From assembly GCA_038746605.1 (NCBI GenBank), contig JBCDKM010000003.1, forward strand, positions 62,001-126,000: DNA of 64,000 nt. Direction: 5' to 3'. Made by a program: the position numbers and the translations under genes. Positions 18,208-25,840 of this stretch are shown here, one piece after another. The stretch is from Rubricoccus sp038746605. Lineage in GTDB: Bacteria > Bacteroidota > Rhodothermia > Rhodothermales > Rubricoccaceae. Position 1 is the first letter of the stretch. Each line of letters starts with the position of its first letter. Under the pieces are notes generated by a model. It did no database searches, had not been told where the DNA came from, and saw nothing but the letters and a program-made list of their open reading frames with translations.

Positions 18208-18535
18208 ATGCGGCGTCAGAGGGGCCGTCCCGCCCCACTTCTCACTTCCGGGACACAGGGCCGCAGACCGCCATCGCGACGGAGCGAGGCATGCGGAAAT
18301 CCGATCCATGCGGCCCGGCAGGCGCCTCGTGCGCACGCCATGTAAAGATCCGCCAGGTGAGCCGTCCGTGCGAGGCGGCGATCCCCACTGGCGGTCTCTT
18401 CGCATCCCTTTCGCCGGGCGCGCAGCTTCGCTTCGCTCTCGGCCCCCCGCGACCCGTCTGCGTGGCGGAGGCCCGTCCTCCCGCCTCGTGGAGAGCGCGG
18501 GTGCACTCACACTGTACCGCATAGCCATCCCATAC
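18208..18535 (+). other. Long untranslated leader of rho
   Basis: No convincing gene lies in this stretch. An in-frame extension of rho is open back to 18179, but its translation is Arg/Pro/Gly-rich and unlike Rho. Long leaders used for autoregulation precede rho in some bacteria; that role here is inference. Confidence 0.4.
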
Positions 18536-20209
18536 ATGGCAGACGACACGAATCGCCCGGCCGACGAGGCTCGCGAATCGGAGGTCGACGTCGACCAGGG
18601 GGTAGCCACCCCGTCTTCCAACGGGGCCGACCAGGCCACCCACGACGCCGAGACCCCCAAACCCAAGAGAAAGACCCGCTCGCGCGTCAAGACCATCGAC
18701 CTCACGTCCGATTCGGGCGACGCCGACGAGAAACCGAAGCGTACCTCGCGCAAGAAGAAGGCCGACGACGAGACGGAGGAAAAGCCGAAGCGCTCTCGGT
18801 CTCGCAAGAAGAAAGAGGAGCCCGAAGCGGAGGAAGCGCCGACCACGGAGGAGGCCGACGACGCTCCCGAGGCGGAGGAGAAGCCGAAGCGCCGCCGCCG
18901 CACTCGAAAGGCCGAGCCTGTCGCCTCCAGCGATAGCCTCCCCGAGGACAGCGCCGAGGCGGACGAGGATGCGGATGATGACGACCCGAACGAGGGGAGC
19001 CAGAACCGTCGGCGCGAAGACGACGACGGCGGGCGCGGCCGACGTCGGCGCCGCAAGAAGAAGAAGGGCGGCAGCGATGGTGGCGGACACCCTGGACAGG
19101 AGTTCGAGGGCGTCCTGGAGCTGATCGGCGACAAAAAGTTTGGCTTCATCCGCGAGTTCAAGACCTCGCTCCAGAAGGGGGACAACGACCCTTTCATGCC
19201 GCCGCCGCTCATCCAGAAGCACAACCTCCGCGATGGCGTCAAGCTGACGGGCATCATCAAGCCTGGCCGGAAGGGCGCCTGGCAAGTCACCCGCGTGGAC
19301 TCTGTCATGGATGGCCCGCTCGAAGAGTGGGAGGAGACAGAGGACTTCGACCGTGGGATGGTGATCTATCCCGAGGAGAAGCTCAACCTCGTCAAGGGGC
19401 CCAATGACCCCACGATGCGCGTCATCGACCTCGTCTCTCCGCTCGGCAAGGGGCAGCGTGCGCTCATCGTGGCGCCGCCGCGCGCGGGCAAGACGGTCAT
19501 TCTCAAAAAGATGGCCGAGGGCCTCGCGCAGAACCACCCCGAGGTCAAGCTCATCGCGCTCCTCATTGACGAGCGCCCGGAGGAGGTCACGGACTTCCGC
19601 CGCAACACCGAGGCAACGGTCTTTGCCTCCAGCAACGACTACGGCGAGGACAACCACGTCCGTGTCGCCACGCTCGCCTTCGAGTACGCCCGCCGCATGG
19701 TGGAGCAGGGCCACGACGTGGTCATGCTGCTCGACTCCCTGACGCGCCTCGGCCGCACGTTCAATCTCTTCGGCGGCAACTCCGGCCGCACGATGTCCGG
19801 CGGTCTGGACGCTCGCGCGCTGGTCATGCCGCGCAAGATCTTCGGCGCCGCGCGCAACATCGAGGAGGGCGGTTCCCTCACCATCATCGCGACCGCGCTG
19901 GTGGAGACGGGCTCGCGCATGGACGATGTCATCTTCGAGGAGTTCAAGGGCACCGGCAACGCCGAGATCGTCCTCGACCGGGAGCTCTCGGAGAAGCGGA
20001 TCTACCCCGCCATCAACATCCGCAAGAGCGGGACGCGAAACGAAGAGCGCCTCGTGCCGGAGGAGCACGTCGCGCAGCGGCATCTGCTGCTTCGCGCGCT
20101 CAACAGCCGCCACCCCGTGGAGGCGATGCAGGCGCTGCTCAAGCAGATCCAGATGAGCCCGACGAACGTGCACCTGCTCAACGAGCTGATCCCGGAGCAG
20201 AGCTACTAG
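18536..20209 (+). CDS. rho: Transcription termination factor Rho with disordered N-terminus
   Basis: The product is 557 aa. Residues 1 to about 183 are a charged Lys/Arg/Glu/Asp region (for example KPKRKTRSRVKTIDL, KKEEPEAEEAPTTEEADD, RRRRKKKKGG) replacing the usual N-terminal helical domain. The RNA-binding cold-shock-like domain follows (FEGVLELIGDKKFGFIREF). The ATPase core has Walker A APPRAGKT (about 313-320), Walker B VVMLLDSLTRLGR, and the LDRELSEKRIYPAINIRKSGTRNEE segment. It is a hexameric RNA helicase that terminates transcription. Bacteroidota Rho proteins commonly carry such insertions, and one in Bacteroides has been linked to phase separation. The start at 18536 begins MADDTNRPADEARES. 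Confidence 0.95.
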   Translation: MADDTNRPADEARESEVDVDQGVATPSSNGADQATHDAETPKPKRKTRSRVKTIDLTSDSGDADEKPKRTSRKKKADDETEEKPKRSRSRKKKEEPEAEEAPTTEEADDAPEAEEKPKRRRRTRKAEPVASSDSLPEDSAEADEDADDDDPNEGSQNRRREDDDGGRGRRRRRKKKKGGSDGGGHPGQEFEGVLELIGDKKFGFIREFKTSLQKGDNDPFMPPPLIQKHNLRDGVKLTGIIKPGRKGAWQVTRVDSVMDGPLEEWEETEDFDRGMVIYPEEKLNLVKGPNDPTMRVIDLVSPLGKGQRALIVAPPRAGKTVILKKMAEGLAQNHPEVKLIALLIDERPEEVTDFRRNTEATVFASSNDYGEDNHVRVATLAFEYARRMVEQGHDVVMLLDSLTRLGRTFNLFGGNSGRTMSGGLDARALVMPRKIFGAARNIEEGGSLTIIATALVETGSRMDDVIFEEFKGTGNAEIVLDRELSEKRIYPAINIRKSGTRNEERLVPEEHVAQRHLLLRALNSRHPVEAMQALLKQIQMSPTNVHLLNELIPEQSY

Positions 20210-20230
20210 CTCGGCTTCTGGCTTGCACCC

Positions 20231-20266
20231 GAGGGGGCGTGGTCTTTGGATCGCGCCCTCTTTTCT
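20231..20266 (+). terminator. Rho-independent terminator of rho
   Basis: Arms GAGGGGGCG (20231-20239) and CGCGCCCTC (20252-20260) pair with one mismatch and are followed by TTTTCT. It lies 22 bp after the rho stop. Confidence 0.65.
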
Positions 20267-20275
20267 GTGGGTGGG

Positions 20276-20369
20276 CCCGCCTCGGGAAGACGGTGGAGTC
20301 GTCTGCGTAGGGTAGGGGCACGCCACCGGCGTGCCCCTACGGTGAGGTCCCACCGAGACACCGAGGCGG
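20276..20369. repeat. Palindrome element 3, split by an inner hairpin
   Basis: A left arm CCCGCCTCGG at 20276-20285 and right arm CCGAGGCGG at 20361-20369 of the dispersed family are separated by 75 bp that contain a separate perfect hairpin (20312-20340). Confidence 0.45.
20312..20340. repeat. Perfect 13-bp-stem hairpin
   Basis: Arms GTAGGGGCACGCC and GGCGTGCCCCTAC around ACC, with no mismatch. No T-tract follows on either strand, so it looks like a repetitive extragenic palindrome rather than an intrinsic terminator. I see no second copy in the window. Confidence 0.7.
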
Positions 20370-20394
20370 TCCGACCCACGCCCGAAACGAAATC

Positions 20395-20420
20395 GGGGAG
20401 CCCCGAGGCCAAGGCTCCCC
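20395..20420 (-). terminator. Terminator-like hairpin after the AbgT-family gene
   Basis: Arms GGGGAGCC (20395-20402) and GGCTCCCC (20413-20420). Read on the minus strand it is followed by gatttcgtttc, a weak T-rich tail. It lies 28 bp beyond the stop at 20448. Confidence 0.5.
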
Positions 20421-20447
20421 ACGGGATACTCGCGACGGGTCCGAGGA

Positions 20448-22010
20448 TCAGCCCGCCGGGAAGGTGTAGCTCGCCTGCAGCCCGAGCGGGATCCCGACGG
20501 CCCAGTACAGCAGCAGGAACACGCTCCACGCGACTAGGAAGACCAGCGAGTACGGCAGCATGATCGAGGTCAACGTGCCGATCCCTGTGTTCTTGACGTA
20601 CCGCTGGCAGTACACCACCACGAGCGGGAAGTACGGCATCAGCGGTGTGATGATGTTGGATGAGGAGTCGCCCACGCGGTAGGCTGCCTGTGTGAGGTCC
20701 GGCGAGATGCCGACCTGCATCAGCACCGGCACAAAAATCGGCGCGAGGAGCGCCCACTTGGCGCTCGCGGAGCCCACGAACAGGTTCACGAACGCCGTCA
20801 GGAAGACGATGCCCACGACGGTCACGCCGCCTGGCAGGTTCAGCGCCTGGAGCCCCTCGGCGCCCGTGACCGCCAGCAGCGTGCCCAGGTTGGAGACCGA
20901 GAACGCGTGGATGAACAGCGCGCAGAAGAACGCCATCACGATGTAGTAGCTCATGCCCTGCATCGACTTCGTCATCGCGTCGATGACGTCCTTGCTGTTC
21001 TTGAAGACGCCCGAGACGAAGCCGTACACCACGCCGGGAATCAGGAACAGCAAGAAGATCAGCGGCACGATGGACTGCATGATCGGCGCCGAGAACGAGT
21101 TCAGGGAGCCGGACTCGGGATCGCGGAAGGTGGAGCCCTCCGGCACGAGCGAGAGCCCGAGGAGCACCATCCCCAGCACGAGGACGCCAGAGGCCACCCA
21201 GAAGGCTCGCCGCTCGCGGCTGGAGAACGAGCCCATGTCAGGCGCCTCCTCCGCGTCCCCGTCCACGGGCGTGTCCGCCTTCAGCCTCGGCTCGATGATC
21301 CGGTCGGTGACGAACCAGCCCAGTGCGATGATGACAACGCTGGAGATGGCCGTAAAGAAGTAATTGTTGAGTGGGTTGACCTCGAAGCCCGGCCCGGCCA
21401 CGAGTTGCGCCGCGGGCTGCGTGAAGCCCTGGAGCAGCGGGTCGATGGCAGAGGGAAACGGGTTGGCGCTGAAGCCACCTGAGACGCCCGCAAACGCCGC
21501 CGCAATGCCTGCCAGAGGATGCCGACCGGCGGCGTAGAAGATGATCCCACCTAGCGGAATCACCAGGACGTACCCCGCGTCCACAGCGCTGGAACTGGCA
21601 ATGCCCACGAAGACCACGACCGGCGTGAGAAGCGCCGTGCTCGTCTTGCCGAGGAGCAGCTTGATGCTCGTGTTGAAGTACCCGGCCTCGTCTGCGACGC
21701 CCACGCCGAGCATCGCCACCAGCACGACGCCGAGCGGCGCGAAGGAGGTGAAGATGTCCACCATCTCCGTCAGGAACGTGGCCAGTTCCGTCCCTGTCAA
21801 GAGGTTCCTGATCACCAGCGGCTCGCCAGAGGCGGGGTTCGTCGCGTCGAAGTCCACGCCTGCCAGCAGCGCGGAGAGCACCCACACGATGATCAGCGAG
21901 ATCAGGAACAGGATCGCGGGGTCCGGCAGCTTGTTGCCGATCCGCTCGACGGAGCCGAGGAGGCGGTTGACGAGGCCGGGCCGTGGCTCGGCGGCGGGAG
22001 GGGAGTCCAT
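20448..22010 (-). CDS. AbgT-family transporter
   Basis: The product is 520 aa with about a dozen hydrophobic helices. N-terminal GLVNRLLGSVERIGNKLPDP, then FSANPFPSAIDPLLQGFTQPAA and YFFTAISSVVIIALGWFVTDRIIEPRL, are characteristic of the AbgT family. A cytoplasmic linker (about residues 240-260) contains DGDAEEAPD. E. coli AbgT imports p-aminobenzoyl-glutamate, while the characterised MtrF/YdaH relatives export sulfonamides and p-aminobenzoate, so the direction here is uncertain. Upstream is the lipoprotein gene 22123-22758 on the same strand, 112 bp away. Confidence 0.9.
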   Translation of the reverse strand: MDSPPAAEPRPGLVNRLLGSVERIGNKLPDPAILFLISLIIVWVLSALLAGVDFDATNPASGEPLVIRNLLTGTELATFLTEMVDIFTSFAPLGVVLVAMLGVGVADEAGYFNTSIKLLLGKTSTALLTPVVVFVGIASSSAVDAGYVLVIPLGGIIFYAAGRHPLAGIAAAFAGVSGGFSANPFPSAIDPLLQGFTQPAAQLVAGPGFEVNPLNNYFFTAISSVVIIALGWFVTDRIIEPRLKADTPVDGDAEEAPDMGSFSSRERRAFWVASGVLVLGMVLLGLSLVPEGSTFRDPESGSLNSFSAPIMQSIVPLIFLLFLIPGVVYGFVSGVFKNSKDVIDAMTKSMQGMSYYIVMAFFCALFIHAFSVSNLGTLLAVTGAEGLQALNLPGGVTVVGIVFLTAFVNLFVGSASAKWALLAPIFVPVLMQVGISPDLTQAAYRVGDSSSNIITPLMPYFPLVVVYCQRYVKNTGIGTLTSIMLPYSLVFLVAWSVFLLLYWAVGIPLGLQASYTFPAG

Positions 22011-22095
22011 GCAGAGGCGGGTGAAGGAAGCCGGAAGGTACCGGGGAGCCGTCTCGCGGTCACCCCCTCCGTCGCAGTGACAGTCCCGCGGTGGG

Positions 22096-22117
22096 CCCGC
22101 CTCGGTGCCGAGGCGGG
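22096..22117. repeat. Palindrome element 4
   Basis: Perfect 10-bp arms CCCGCCTCGG and CCGAGGCGGG around TG. It lies 5 bp past the stop of the lipoprotein gene (minus strand). Confidence 0.85.
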
Positions 22118-22122
22118 GGTGG

Positions 22123-22758
22123 CTACAACCCGAGCGCCCGCAACAGCCCCTCGCCGCGCACCGAGACGCTCGGCGCTACGATCCAGCTCGTCTCGCCGAA
22201 CCGATCCGTCGGGCTGTAGAAAATGCCGATCTCAGGCAGGATCGCGAGGTCTGGCTGTCCGAGTCGGAGCCCGCCGAAGACACCGATGGCGCCGACCGAC
22301 TCGTTGTCGCTCCCGAACGGCCCGAGGAATTGCAGGCGCGCGCCGCCGTATGGCGTCAACTCCCCAAAGGGATCGGAGGACGTCACGACGCTCGCCTCCA
22401 GGTGCGCGTGTCCGCCCTCTCCCAGCAGAATCCCACCGCCGCCGATGACCGTCGTGCCTGCCTCGCTGCCGGGGTCGCCGGTGAGGCGACGTGCGTACGT
22501 CACCACCGCGCCCGGCCCCACGAGCCGCAGGCCGACGTCCGAGTACGCGTCCAGCCCAAGGTGGACACCGTTGCTGATCATGAACGTGGGGCCGTCGTCC
22601 TCGTCGGGTTCGCGAAGGCGGTCGTGGGACGCGTACTGGAAGGTGGCGTCGGGTAGAACGGCACCTTTCGGCGTGGTCTGTGCTGTCTGGCCGACGTTGT
22701 ACGGGACGGCGCAGCCGGAGAGAGCCAGCGCAAGGAGAAGGCTAGGGAGGAAGCGCAC
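22123..22758 (-). CDS. Lipoprotein with beta-barrel-like sequence, 211 aa
   Basis: The signal peptide ends with lipobox ALSGC (Cys16). The mature part alternates Gly-rich turns and short amphipathic strands (GVHLGLDAYSDVGLRLVGPGAVVTYARRL, EASVVTSSDPFGELTPYGGARLQFLG), resembling small outer-membrane barrels. No family is recognised. It is transcribed away from the divergent TonB-dependent receptor at 22987 and lies upstream of the AbgT-family gene. Confidence 0.75.
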   Translation of the reverse strand: MRFLPSLLLALALSGCAVPYNVGQTAQTTPKGAVLPDATFQYASHDRLREPDEDDGPTFMISNGVHLGLDAYSDVGLRLVGPGAVVTYARRLTGDPGSEAGTTVIGGGGILLGEGGHAHLEASVVTSSDPFGELTPYGGARLQFLGPFGSDNESVGAIGVFGGLRLGQPDLAILPEIGIFYSPTDRFGETSWIVAPSVSVRGEGLLRALGL

Positions 22759-22825
22759 GCGGCAGAAGGGAGACGCACTGTCAAGCTAGGGCGCGTGTTC
22801 TCCTGGCGCTTCCAGTGAGCGCCTA

Positions 22826-22851
22826 GGTCCGCCTCAGCGCCGAGGCGGACC
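22826..22851. repeat. Palindrome element 5
   Basis: Twelve-base arms, GGTCCGCCTCAG and CCGAGGCGGACC, with one mismatch around CG. It lies between the divergent genes at 22758 and 22987, not after a stop. Confidence 0.75.
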
Positions 22852-22986
22852 GGGAGGCGCGTGCATCTCGTGCCTTCTCTGAGCCGGTTCGCAACGCACG
22901 GGTGCACATCGGGTCCCTTCGCACAGTCTCCGCAACCCAGGCCCGTTGACGGGGTACGCAGCGTCCCGTCCCCCCTCGCACCTCTT

Positions 22987-25587
22987 ATGCGTTTGCTCGC
23001 TACCCTCTCGCTCGCGGCCCTCCTCGCCGTTCTCGCGCCTGCCTCCGCCCAGCCTGGCGGTATGGGCGCCCCCCTCATCGGCACCGTCGTCGGAGACGAC
23101 ACTGGAGAGCCCGTCGTGGGGGCCAACGTCGCCATCTACCAGCGCGACGCCTTCCTGACCGGCGCCGCGACCAACCTCGACGGTCAGTTCGAGATCGGTC
23201 TTCGGCCGGGGACGTATCGCGTCCGTGTCAGTTTTATCGGCTACGAGTCCTTCCAGCAGGAGGAGGTCGCTGTGCGCGCAGGCTCGCCGACCGACATGGG
23301 GACGATTACGCTGACGGCGAACTCCGCACTGCTGGACGCCGCCGAGGTCACGGCCGAGCGCGAGTTCATTGAGCAGCAGGCTGACCGCACGGTCTACAAC
23401 GTGCAAGAGCAGGCCGTCACCGCCGGAGGTAACGCGCTGGAAACGCTCCAGACGCTCCCCTCCGTTGAGGTGGACACCGATGGCAACGTTTCCCTCCGGG
23501 GCAATCAGAACGTCGCGATTCAGATCAACGGGCGACCGGTCCCCGTCTCCGGCGCCTTCCTCGCGGCGCTTCTCCGCCAGATCGGATCGGACAGAATCGA
23601 CCGGGTGGAGGTGATCCCGAACCCGAGCGCACGCTACGAGCCAGACGGGATGGGCGGCATCATCAACATCGAACTGATGGAGGGCACCGACCGAGGGCTC
23701 TCCGGCGGGCTCACCTTCGGTGGCGGGACGGAGCCGAGCGCCAACATCGGCGGTAATGTCAGCTACCAGCAGGGGGCGTGGGACCTCAACGCGCAGTACG
23801 GCTTCCGCTTCGATGACCCGGCCCGCTTCAGCACGACGCTTCAACGCCGACCCATCGCGGACTCGGATCAGACCTTTGTCTCAGATCAGGGGGGAGACCT
23901 CGGCAATCTCTCGCAGAGCCACTTCTTCAACGGCTCGGCTCTCTACGCCTTCTCCCGGTCTACGGACCTGACCATCGAGGGCTCCTTCGGCATCCGCGAC
24001 TCGGATGATGACACCCGGTTCGAGTTCAACAACTCCGTCCTCGACGAGAACCTCAACCCGGTCTCGACCTCGCTCTTCTTCCGCGATACCGGCGGGCAGA
24101 ACGACGGCATCAACGGAGACCTCGCGCTCGTCTTCCGCCAGACGTACGAGGGCGAAGGCGGGGAGGCGAGCGGTTCTACCGGGGGCGCCACGGGTGGCTC
24201 GCGTCAGTGGGGCCGAGGCGGTCCCCGAGGCGGAGGAGGGGTCAACACCGACCACGAACTCGCCGTCGAGGCCCGCTACACGCTCAACGACAACGAGAAC
24301 ATCGGGCTGTTTTCCAACCTGGACGCCGACGAGGACCTCACGTTCTTCGAGCGTCAGTTCACAACCAACACGACCGGCCAGTCCCGATTCCAGGTGGACT
24401 ACACCCGGCCCGTCGGGGCGCTGAAGCTGGAGACCGGACTTCTCGTGACGGACGAGCGGGTGGGCAACGAACTCGCCTTCGGGGCGTGTGGGGATCCTGA
24501 GGATCCCACCGCAGCAGTCACCCTCGGCTGCGGAGAAGGCGGTCCCCTGACCCCTGTCGCCGGGCGCAACAACGACTTCGACTACGACCGCCAGATCGCA
24601 GCGGTGTATCTCCAAGGGGCGCGGTCCCTCGGTCCGCTCCAGGTGCAGGCAGGCGTTCGCGCCGAGTACGCCCAGCGCTCGTTCGGCACGGAGACCCCCA
24701 TCCCGGATCTGCCTGGCATCCCGGCTCCCACCCCGGAAGAGGCCGACGTGAACTACACCAGCCTGTTCCCGAGTGCCTTCCTAACCCTCCCGCTCGATCA
24801 GATCTCCGAGGGGACGCTCGTCAAGGCCAACTACAGCCGACGCATCCGGCGGCCCAACACGTCCTCACTCAACCCCTTCCCGTCGTTCGAGGACCTCTCG
24901 TTTGTCCGTGTCGGCAATCCGACCCTGCGCCCGGCGTACACGGACTCCTACGAACTCGGCTTCACGTACCGCTACTTCCTGACCGTCACGCCGTTCTACC
25001 GCCGCACGACCGACGTGCTGAACCGAAACGTCTTCGACAACGAGGAGCAGGACGGCCAGATCTTTACGTTCATCAACGCCGGGACCGAGGACTCATACGG
25101 CGTGGAGACCTCCGTCTTCGGGCGCTTCGGGCCAGTCCGGGGATTCGTCAACGGAAGTCTGTACCAGGAGGCCACCTCCGGCAACGCGGAGGTCGGAGTG
25201 GAGGCGACCGACGCGCTGACGTGGCGAGCGAGCGCGAGCGTCCAGGGCAGCGTGCGCGAAGGCACGGACCTCCAGTTCTTCATCTTCTACCGCGGTCCGA
25301 CCGAGATCCCGGGCGGAAGCCGCGAGGGCTTCGGGTTTTCGTCCCTCGGTATCAACCAGACGCTGGCCGAGAACCTCCGGCTGTCCGCGCGCCTCAACGA
25401 CGTGTTCTCGACGGGTCGCTTCCGGTTCGAGACCACGCAGGGCGACCTCATCACGGAGCGAGAGTTCGACCTCAACAACCAGCAGATCTCCGCGACGCTG
25501 ACGTGGACGTTCGGCTCCGGTCAGCAGCGCCGCCCGCAGCAGCGCCCGGACCAGGGAGGCATGGACAACGACGGCTTCGGCATGTAG
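22987..25587 (+). CDS. TonB-dependent receptor / outer-membrane beta-barrel family protein
   Basis: The product is 866 aa. The ATG at 22987 gives MRLLATLSLAALLAVLAPASA-QP; the frame is open upstream but reads as intergenic sequence. A carboxypeptidase-regulatory-like domain follows (GTVVGDDTGEPVVGANVAIYQR...GYESFQQEEVAV). The plug includes NALETLQTLPSVEVDTDGNVSLRGNQNVAIQINGRPV and IDRVEVIPNPSARYEPDGMGGIINIEL, a form typical of the OMP_b-brl subfamily. The barrel has a Gly/Arg-rich loop (about residues 395-420). The C-terminus is unusual: RRPQQRPDQGGMDNDGFGM after LTWTFGSG, so it does not end in an aromatic residue. Substrate unknown. Confidence 0.9.
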   Translation: MRLLATLSLAALLAVLAPASAQPGGMGAPLIGTVVGDDTGEPVVGANVAIYQRDAFLTGAATNLDGQFEIGLRPGTYRVRVSFIGYESFQQEEVAVRAGSPTDMGTITLTANSALLDAAEVTAEREFIEQQADRTVYNVQEQAVTAGGNALETLQTLPSVEVDTDGNVSLRGNQNVAIQINGRPVPVSGAFLAALLRQIGSDRIDRVEVIPNPSARYEPDGMGGIINIELMEGTDRGLSGGLTFGGGTEPSANIGGNVSYQQGAWDLNAQYGFRFDDPARFSTTLQRRPIADSDQTFVSDQGGDLGNLSQSHFFNGSALYAFSRSTDLTIEGSFGIRDSDDDTRFEFNNSVLDENLNPVSTSLFFRDTGGQNDGINGDLALVFRQTYEGEGGEASGSTGGATGGSRQWGRGGPRGGGGVNTDHELAVEARYTLNDNENIGLFSNLDADEDLTFFERQFTTNTTGQSRFQVDYTRPVGALKLETGLLVTDERVGNELAFGACGDPEDPTAAVTLGCGEGGPLTPVAGRNNDFDYDRQIAAVYLQGARSLGPLQVQAGVRAEYAQRSFGTETPIPDLPGIPAPTPEEADVNYTSLFPSAFLTLPLDQISEGTLVKANYSRRIRRPNTSSLNPFPSFEDLSFVRVGNPTLRPAYTDSYELGFTYRYFLTVTPFYRRTTDVLNRNVFDNEEQDGQIFTFINAGTEDSYGVETSVFGRFGPVRGFVNGSLYQEATSGNAEVGVEATDALTWRASASVQGSVREGTDLQFFIFYRGPTEIPGGSREGFGFSSLGINQTLAENLRLSARLNDVFSTGRFRFETTQGDLITEREFDLNNQQISATLTWTFGSGQQRRPQQRPDQGGMDNDGFGM

Positions 25588-25593
25588 CCCCTC

Positions 25594-25627
25594 CCGCCTC
25601 GGGTCTCCCACGGGACCGCCGAGGCAG
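25594..25627. repeat. Palindrome element 6
   Basis: Arms CCGCCTCGG and CCGAGGCAG (one mismatch), starting 7 bp after the receptor stop codon. Confidence 0.65.
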
Positions 25628-25634
25628 ACCGACC

Positions 25635-25667
25635 CGCGCCCCGCCTTCTTCGTGAGGGCGGGGCGCG
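25635..25667 (+). terminator. GC-rich hairpin after the receptor gene
   Basis: Perfect 11-bp arms CGCGCCCCGCC and GGCGGGGCGCG with an 11-nt loop. There is no T-tract, so it may pause polymerase or protect RNA rather than act alone as a terminator. Confidence 0.5.
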
Positions 25668-25773
25668 ATGCGTTCTATGTGAAGGGGCACAGTCTCTAGC
25701 CCGCGAGTGAGGTCTGGGGCGCCATCAGTGGATGGCTGATGTGCGAGATGTGAGGAAAGGCACGGGAAAGCAT

Positions 25774-25803
25774 TTGAACGGGACCGTGAACCCGTGGTAA
25801 CGT
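25774..25803 (+). promoter_or_regulatory. Possible promoter of the M36 protease gene
   Basis: TTGAAC (25774-25779), an 18-bp spacer and TAACGT (25798-25803). It is the best candidate in the 253-bp gap before the gene, but the -10 match is weak. Confidence 0.25.
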
Positions 25804-25840
25804 CGGGACTTCGCGGGAACCCCCTTACGCCCAACCCCAC

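Noticed and set aside
18179..18535. 119-codon in-frame extension of rho
   Set aside because: Translation is Arg/Pro/Gly-rich, contains the promoter hairpin and does not resemble Rho N-termini.
18139..19308. N-terminal extension of the RNase HII frame antisense to rho
   Set aside because: Ser/Arg low-complexity reading of the Rho charged region; the family start is at 18138.
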